DNA from: Streptomyces sp. NRRL S-1022
GTDB taxonomy: Bacteria > Actinomycetota > Actinomycetes > Streptomycetales > Streptomycetaceae
Assembly (NCBI RefSeq): GCF_000720135.1
Contig: NZ_JOIU01000006.1
Span: forward strand, 62,001 to 126,000
DNA length: 64,000 nt
Direction: 5' to 3'
Shown: positions 59,975 to 64,000 of the stretch, piece after piece
How positions within the stretch are numbered: position 1 is the stretch's first letter
Layout of the letters: every line of letters starts with the position of its first letter
Program-made: the position numbers and the translations under genes
The notes under the pieces: model-generated
The model's input: the letters and a program-made list of their open reading frames with translations, nothing else
Told to the model about the DNA's origin: nothing
Databases searched by the model: none

Positions 59975-62328
59975 CCGCGCCCGCCACCGGCTCGGTCCGC
60001 CGCCGGATCACCGTGCGCGGCACGGTGCAGGGTGTCGGCTTCCGGCCCTACGTGCACCGCCTGGCCGCCGGCCTCGCGCTGGCCGGGTTCGTGAGCAACA
60101 CCGCCGACGGCGTGCTCATCGAGATCGAGGGCCCGCCGGACGACGTGGACCGGTTCGCCGGCCTGCTGACCGAGCAGCCGCCCCCGCTGGCGACCGTGAC
60201 CGCAGTCGGCTGCGAGGACGTCCCCGCCACCGGCACCACCGGCCCCTTCGCCATCCGCGCCACCGAACGGTCCCCGGGCCGCACCCAGCTCCCGCCCGAC
60301 ACCGCGACCTGCGCCGACTGCCTGCGCGAACTCGCCGACCCCGGCGATCGCCGGCACCGCCACCCGTTCGTCACCTGCACCCACTGCGGCCCCCGGTTCA
60401 CCATCGCCACCGGCATGCCGTACGACCGGCCGGCCACCACCATGGCCGGCTTCCCGATGTGCCCCGCCTGCGCCCGCGAGTACGGTGACCCCGCCGACCG
60501 CCGCTTCCACGCCCAGCCCGTCGCCTGCCCCGACTGCGGCCCCCGCCTCACCCTCGTCCCGGCCGCGGGCCTCGGCGTCCGCGCGGCCCGGGACGCCGGG
60601 GCCCTCGCCACGGCACGGGCGCTGCTCGCCGCCGGGCGGATCGTCGCCGTCAAGGGCGTCGGCGGCTACCACCTGGCCTGCGACGCGACCGACGCCCGGG
60701 CCGTCGCCACGCTGCGCGCCCGCAAGGAGCGGGGCGGCAAGGCCTTCGCGGTGATGTGCGCCGACCTCGGCACGGCGGAGCGGGTCGCGGTGCTCTCCGC
60801 CGCCGAACGGGCCGCGCTCACCAGCGCCCGCCGCCCCATCGTCCTGCTGCGCAGCCGCGCCCACGGGGAGGGGCCCCGCCTGGCCGGCGAGGTCTGCCCG
60901 GGCAGCCCGCACGTCGGCCTGCTGCTGCCCTACACCCCCGTGCACACCCTGCTGTTCGGGCTGCCCGGCGACCCGCCGGGACCCCGGCTGCTGGTCATGA
61001 CCAGCGGCAACCGCTCCGGCGAGCCCATCGTCACCGACGACACCGAGGCGCTGACCCGGCTGGCCGGCATCGCCGACGCCTGGCTCACCCACGACCGGCC
61101 CATCGCGTGCCCCTGCGACGACTCCCTCCTGCGCGTCCGCGCCGACGGCACCGAACAGGTCCTGCGCCGCTCCCGCGGCTACGTCCCCCGCCCCCTGCGC
61201 CTGCCGCTCCCCGTCCGGCCGACCCTCGCCGTCGGCGGCGACCTGAAGAACGCCCTCTGCCTGGGCGAGGCGGACCAGGCCTGGTTCGGGCCGCACATCG
61301 GCGACATGGCCGACCTCGCCGGACTGCGGGCCGCCGAGCGGGCCGAGCGGCACCTCGCCCGCCTCACCGGCGTCACCCCGCGGCGGGTGGCCGCCGACCG
61401 CCACCCCGGCTACCACTCGACCCGCCGGGCCCGCGGCCGCGCCACCCAGCTCGGGCTGCGCGGCCCGGTACCGGTCCAGCACCACCACGCCCACATCGCC
61501 GCCGCCATGGCCGAACACGGCCTCGACGGCAGCGAACCCGTGCTCGGCGTCGCCTTCGACGGCACCGGATACGGCGACGACGGCACGGTGTGGGGCGGCG
61601 AGATCCTGCTCGCCGACTACACCGGCTACCGGCGCCTCGCCCGCCTGACCCCCGCCCCACTGCCCGGCGGCGACGCCGGCGTGGCCAATCCCTGCCGCCT
61701 GGCCCTGGCCCGGCTGTGGGCGGCCGGCCTGCCGTGGACCCCGGGCCTGCCCAGCGTCGAGGCCTGCACCGGGCCCGAACGCACCGTCCTGCACCGGCAG
61801 CTGACCCGGCAACTGGCCTGTGTGCCGACCTCCAGCATGGGCCGGCTCTTCGACGCCGTGTCGTCCCTGGCGGGACTGTGCCACCGCGCCGGCTACGAGG
61901 CGCAGGCCGCGCTGGAACTGGAGGCGGCGGCGCTGGAGGCACGTGACGCCGACGCGGCGGCCTACCCGTTCGCGATCACCGCCGGGCGGCTGCCGTGGGA
62001 GATGGACCCCGCCCCCGCCCTGCGCGCACTGCTGGAGGACCGGGCCCGCCACACCCCCGTACCCGTCCTGGCCGCCCGCTTCCACCGGGGCGTCGCGCGG
62101 GCGGTCGCGGACATCTGCTGCCGGGCCCGGGCGGACACCGGCCGCACCACCGTCGCCCTCACCGGCGGTGTCTTCGCCAACGCCCTGCTGGAGGAGGACG
62201 CCGCCGCGCTGCTCACCACGGCCGGCTTCACCGTCCTCCGGCACGGCGAGGTACCCCCGAACGACGGCGGCCTGGCACTCGGCCAGCTGATGGTCGCGGG
62301 AACAGCAGCCAACCACGAGACGGAGTGA
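59971..62328 (+). CDS. hypF: Carbamoyltransferase HypF
   Basis: 785-aa enzyme making the cyanide ligands of [NiFe]-hydrogenase from carbamoyl phosphate, passing the group to the HypE C-terminal Cys. Domains in order: acylphosphatase-like (GTVQGVGFRPYVHRLAAG), two zinc fingers (CADCLREL, CTHCGPR, CPACAREY, CPDCGPR), YrdC-like (about 200-380; AVKGVGGYHLACDATD, RKERGGKAFAVM) and Kae1-like carbamoyltransferase (400-785; VQHHHAHIAAAMAEHGL, VAFDGTGYGDDGTVWGGE, LTGGVFANALL). It starts at GTG 59971, overlapping the hypB stop. Confidence 0.95.
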   Translation: MTAPATGSVRRRITVRGTVQGVGFRPYVHRLAAGLALAGFVSNTADGVLIEIEGPPDDVDRFAGLLTEQPPPLATVTAVGCEDVPATGTTGPFAIRATERSPGRTQLPPDTATCADCLRELADPGDRRHRHPFVTCTHCGPRFTIATGMPYDRPATTMAGFPMCPACAREYGDPADRRFHAQPVACPDCGPRLTLVPAAGLGVRAARDAGALATARALLAAGRIVAVKGVGGYHLACDATDARAVATLRARKERGGKAFAVMCADLGTAERVAVLSAAERAALTSARRPIVLLRSRAHGEGPRLAGEVCPGSPHVGLLLPYTPVHTLLFGLPGDPPGPRLLVMTSGNRSGEPIVTDDTEALTRLAGIADAWLTHDRPIACPCDDSLLRVRADGTEQVLRRSRGYVPRPLRLPLPVRPTLAVGGDLKNALCLGEADQAWFGPHIGDMADLAGLRAAERAERHLARLTGVTPRRVAADRHPGYHSTRRARGRATQLGLRGPVPVQHHHAHIAAAMAEHGLDGSEPVLGVAFDGTGYGDDGTVWGGEILLADYTGYRRLARLTPAPLPGGDAGVANPCRLALARLWAAGLPWTPGLPSVEACTGPERTVLHRQLTRQLACVPTSSMGRLFDAVSSLAGLCHRAGYEAQAALELEAAALEARDADAAAYPFAITAGRLPWEMDPAPALRALLEDRARHTPVPVLAARFHRGVARAVADICCRARADTGRTTVALTGGVFANALLEEDAAALLTTAGFTVLRHGEVPPNDGGLALGQLMVAGTAANHETE

Positions 62329-62331
62329 CCC

Positions 62332-62622
62332 ATGTGTCTGGCAGTGCCCGGCAAGGTCGTGTCCATCGACCACCGCGCCGACCCGCTCACCGGCCTGATC
62401 GACTTCGGCGGCGTACACAAACAGGCCTGCCTGGAGTACCTCCCCGACATCCAGGTGGGCGAGTACGTCATCGTCCACGTCGGCTTCGCGCTGCAGCGCC
62501 TGGACGAGGAGTCGGCCCGGGCCTCCCTGGAGCTGTTCGGGCAGCTCGGGCTGCTGGAGGAGGAGTTCGGCGACGCCTGGGAACAGGCGGCACGCCAGGA
62601 GAGCGGAAGTGAGGCCCGGTGA
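62332..62622 (+). CDS. hypC: Hydrogenase maturation chaperone HypC
   Basis: 96-aa chaperone that with HypD carries the Fe(CN)2CO unit to the large subunit. The N-terminus [13 protein letters not shown] has the essential Cys2 and the OB-fold start; [22 protein letters not shown] is also conserved. It begins 3 bp after the hypF stop and overlaps hypD by four bases (GTGA). Confidence 0.95.
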   Translation: MCLAVPGKVVSIDHRADPLTGLIDFGGVHKQACLEYLPDIQVGEYVIVHVGFALQRLDEESARASLELFGQLGLLEEEFGDAWEQAARQESGSEAR

Positions 62623-63764
62623 AGTACATCGACGAGTTCAACGACCCGGAACTGGCGCGCCGGCTGCTGGACGAGATCCGGTCCACGGCGACCCGGCCCT
62701 GGGCCCTGATGGAGGTCTGCGGCGGCCAGACCCACTCCATCATCCGCCACGGCATCGACCAACTGCTCCCGGACAACGTGGAGTTGATCCACGGCCCGGG
62801 CTGCCCGGTCTGTGTGACACCCCTCGACGTCATCGACAAGGCCCTGGCGATCGCCGCACGCCCCGAGGTGATCTTCTGTTCCTTCGGGGACATGCTGCGC
62901 GTGCCCGGTACCGGCCGGGACCTGTTCCGGGTCAAGGGCGAGGGCGGTGACGTCCGGGTGGTCTACTCACCGCTGGACGCCGTGGACCTGGCCCGCAAGC
63001 ACCCCGACCGGCAGGTGGTGTTCTTCGCCATCGGCTTCGAGACGACCGCCCCCGCCAACGCCATGGCCGTGCACCAGGCCCGCCGCCTGGGCCTGGCCAA
63101 CTTCAGCCTGCTGGTCTCCCACGTCCGGGTCCCCCCGGCGATCGAGGCCATCATGACCGCCCCCGACTGCCGGGTGCGCGGCTTCCTCGCCGCCGGGCAC
63201 GTGTGCAGCGTGATGGGCACCGCCGAGTACCCGGACCTCGCCGAGAAGCACCGCGTCCCGGTCGTCGTCACCGGCTTCGAACCGCTGGACATCCTCGAAG
63301 GCATCCGCCGCGCCGTCCACCAGCTGGAACGCGGGGAGCACCGGGTGGAGAACGCCTACCCCCGCGCGGTGCGGGAGCAGGGCAACCCGGCGGCCGTCCG
63401 CATGATCGAGGAGGTCTTCGAGGTCACCGACCGCAACTGGCGGGGCATCGGCCGCATCCCGGACAGCGGCTGGCGGCTCACCGACGCCTTCCGCGCCTAC
63501 GACGCCGAGCACCGCTTCGACGTCACCGGCATCCGCACCGAGGAACCCGCCGAATGCCGCGCGGGCGAGGTCCTCCAGGGCCTGATCAAACCCACCGAGT
63601 GCGCGGCGTTCGGCACCACCTGCACCCCGCGCACCCCGCTCGGCGCCACCATGGTCTCCACCGAGGGCGCCTGTGCGGCCTACTACCTGTACCGCAGGAT
63701 GACCGAGACACCGGCACCCCAGGGGTCCCGGATCCCGCGCGAGGAGATGAACCCCGTTGGCTGA
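62619..63764 (+). CDS. hypD: Hydrogenase maturation iron-sulfur protein HypD
   Basis: 381-aa scaffold protein for Fe(CN)2CO assembly. Conserved motifs: [21 protein letters not shown] (active Cys), [62 protein letters not shown] and [41 protein letters not shown], with the [4Fe-4S] cysteines. The start is GTG 62619, overlapping hypC. Its end overlaps the hypE start by 8 bp. Confidence 0.95.
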   Translation: MKYIDEFNDPELARRLLDEIRSTATRPWALMEVCGGQTHSIIRHGIDQLLPDNVELIHGPGCPVCVTPLDVIDKALAIAARPEVIFCSFGDMLRVPGTGRDLFRVKGEGGDVRVVYSPLDAVDLARKHPDRQVVFFAIGFETTAPANAMAVHQARRLGLANFSLLVSHVRVPPAIEAIMTAPDCRVRGFLAAGHVCSVMGTAEYPDLAEKHRVPVVVTGFEPLDILEGIRRAVHQLERGEHRVENAYPRAVREQGNPAAVRMIEEVFEVTDRNWRGIGRIPDSGWRLTDAFRAYDAEHRFDVTGIRTEEPAECRAGEVLQGLIKPTECAAFGTTCTPRTPLGATMVSTEGACAAYYLYRRMTETPAPQGSRIPREEMNPVG

Positions 63765-64000
63765 CCTCGCCACCGAATCCCCCCAGGCGGTCGTCGACCC
63801 CGCGAACTGGACCTGCCCCGCCCCCCTGCGCGACCAGCCGGTCGTCGTCATGGGCCACGGCGGCGGCGGCGCCCTGTCGGCGGAGCTGATGCAGCAGGTC
63901 TTCGCACCCGCCTACGGCAACCCCACCCTGGCCGCCCTCACCGACTCGGCCGTCCTCGGCCTCGGCGGGACCCGGCTGGCCTTCTCCACCGACTCCTACG
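63757..64000 (+). CDS. hypE: Hydrogenase maturation protein HypE (3' end outside window)
   Basis: First 81 residues of an AIR-synthase-like protein that dehydrates the carbamoyl group to cyanide on its C-terminal Cys. [27 protein letters not shown] and LAFSTDSY are typical of HypE. The start is TTG 63757, ten bases after GAGGAG and inside the hypD end. The C-terminal Cys is beyond the window. Confidence 0.9.
   Translation, partial: MADLATESPQAVVDPANWTCPAPLRDQPVVVMGHGGGGALSAELMQQVFAPAYGNPTLAALTDSAVLGLGGTRLAFSTDSY

Overview
The window reads as chromosomal DNA of a Streptomyces or close relative. The GC content is very high, third codon positions are almost all G or C, GTG starts are common, and the gene content is typical of the genus: multi-HAMP kinases, PP2C/ANTAR signalling proteins, DUF5133, a GH46 chitosanase and a Tat-type leader. 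Two cofactor-demanding redox systems stand out.

At 8.8-21.6 kb there is a compact selenocysteine module. It has selA and selB (+), a tRNA-Sec gene with a UCA anticodon (-), selD (+), and a formate dehydrogenase operon on the minus strand (a small coupled ORF, fdhB, an NrfD-type membrane subunit, then fdhA). The fdhA frame is interrupted by an in-frame TGA. That TGA is followed at the right distance by a hairpin with a GGUCU loop, so it encodes selenocysteine. The factors that make and insert Sec therefore sit beside a gene that needs them. Between selB and tRNA-Sec lie three small minus-strand genes and about 0.6 kb without a convincing gene.

At 55.9-64 kb there is a [NiFe]-hydrogenase maturation operon: hypX, an HyaD/HybD-type endopeptidase, hypB, hypF, hypC, hypD and the start of hypE. 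Its genes mostly overlap by a few bases. HypX points to hydrogenase assembly in air. An NmtR-type nickel/cobalt sensor lies at 49 kb. Hydrogenase structural genes and hypA are not in the window.

Other regions, left to right: 0-8.7 kb has the end of a secreted collagenase, a long-form GAPDH, a PIG-V-like membrane glycosyltransferase, an alpha/beta hydrolase, a PP2C phosphatase and a MASE1 membrane protein. From 22 to 29.3 kb is a signalling block: a giant multi-HAMP hybrid kinase, an ANTAR-GAF-PAS-PP2C protein, and an anti-sigma-type ATPase. From 29.5 to 34 kb are stress and envelope genes (CsbD, a small hydrophobic peptide, DedA, a KhtTU-like K+/H+ antiporter pair) and a YghZ-type aldo-keto reductase. 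From 34 to 46 kb are an MHS-family transporter, a chitosanase with a CsnR-type operator, phosphoglucomutase, a GDSL hydrolase, a secreted adenosine deaminase-like enzyme, a secreted M1 peptidase and a GH25 lysozyme. From 45.7 to 55.8 kb are regulator/target pairs (MarR with a hydrolase, NmtR with a FUSC membrane protein, TetR with an FAD monooxygenase), an AI-2E family permease, ANTAR, DUF2267 and DUF1360 proteins, and a second FAD monooxygenase.

Several intergenic regions hold clear palindromes or long GC-rich hairpins, listed as operators and terminators. All functions come from reading motifs; no database search was run.
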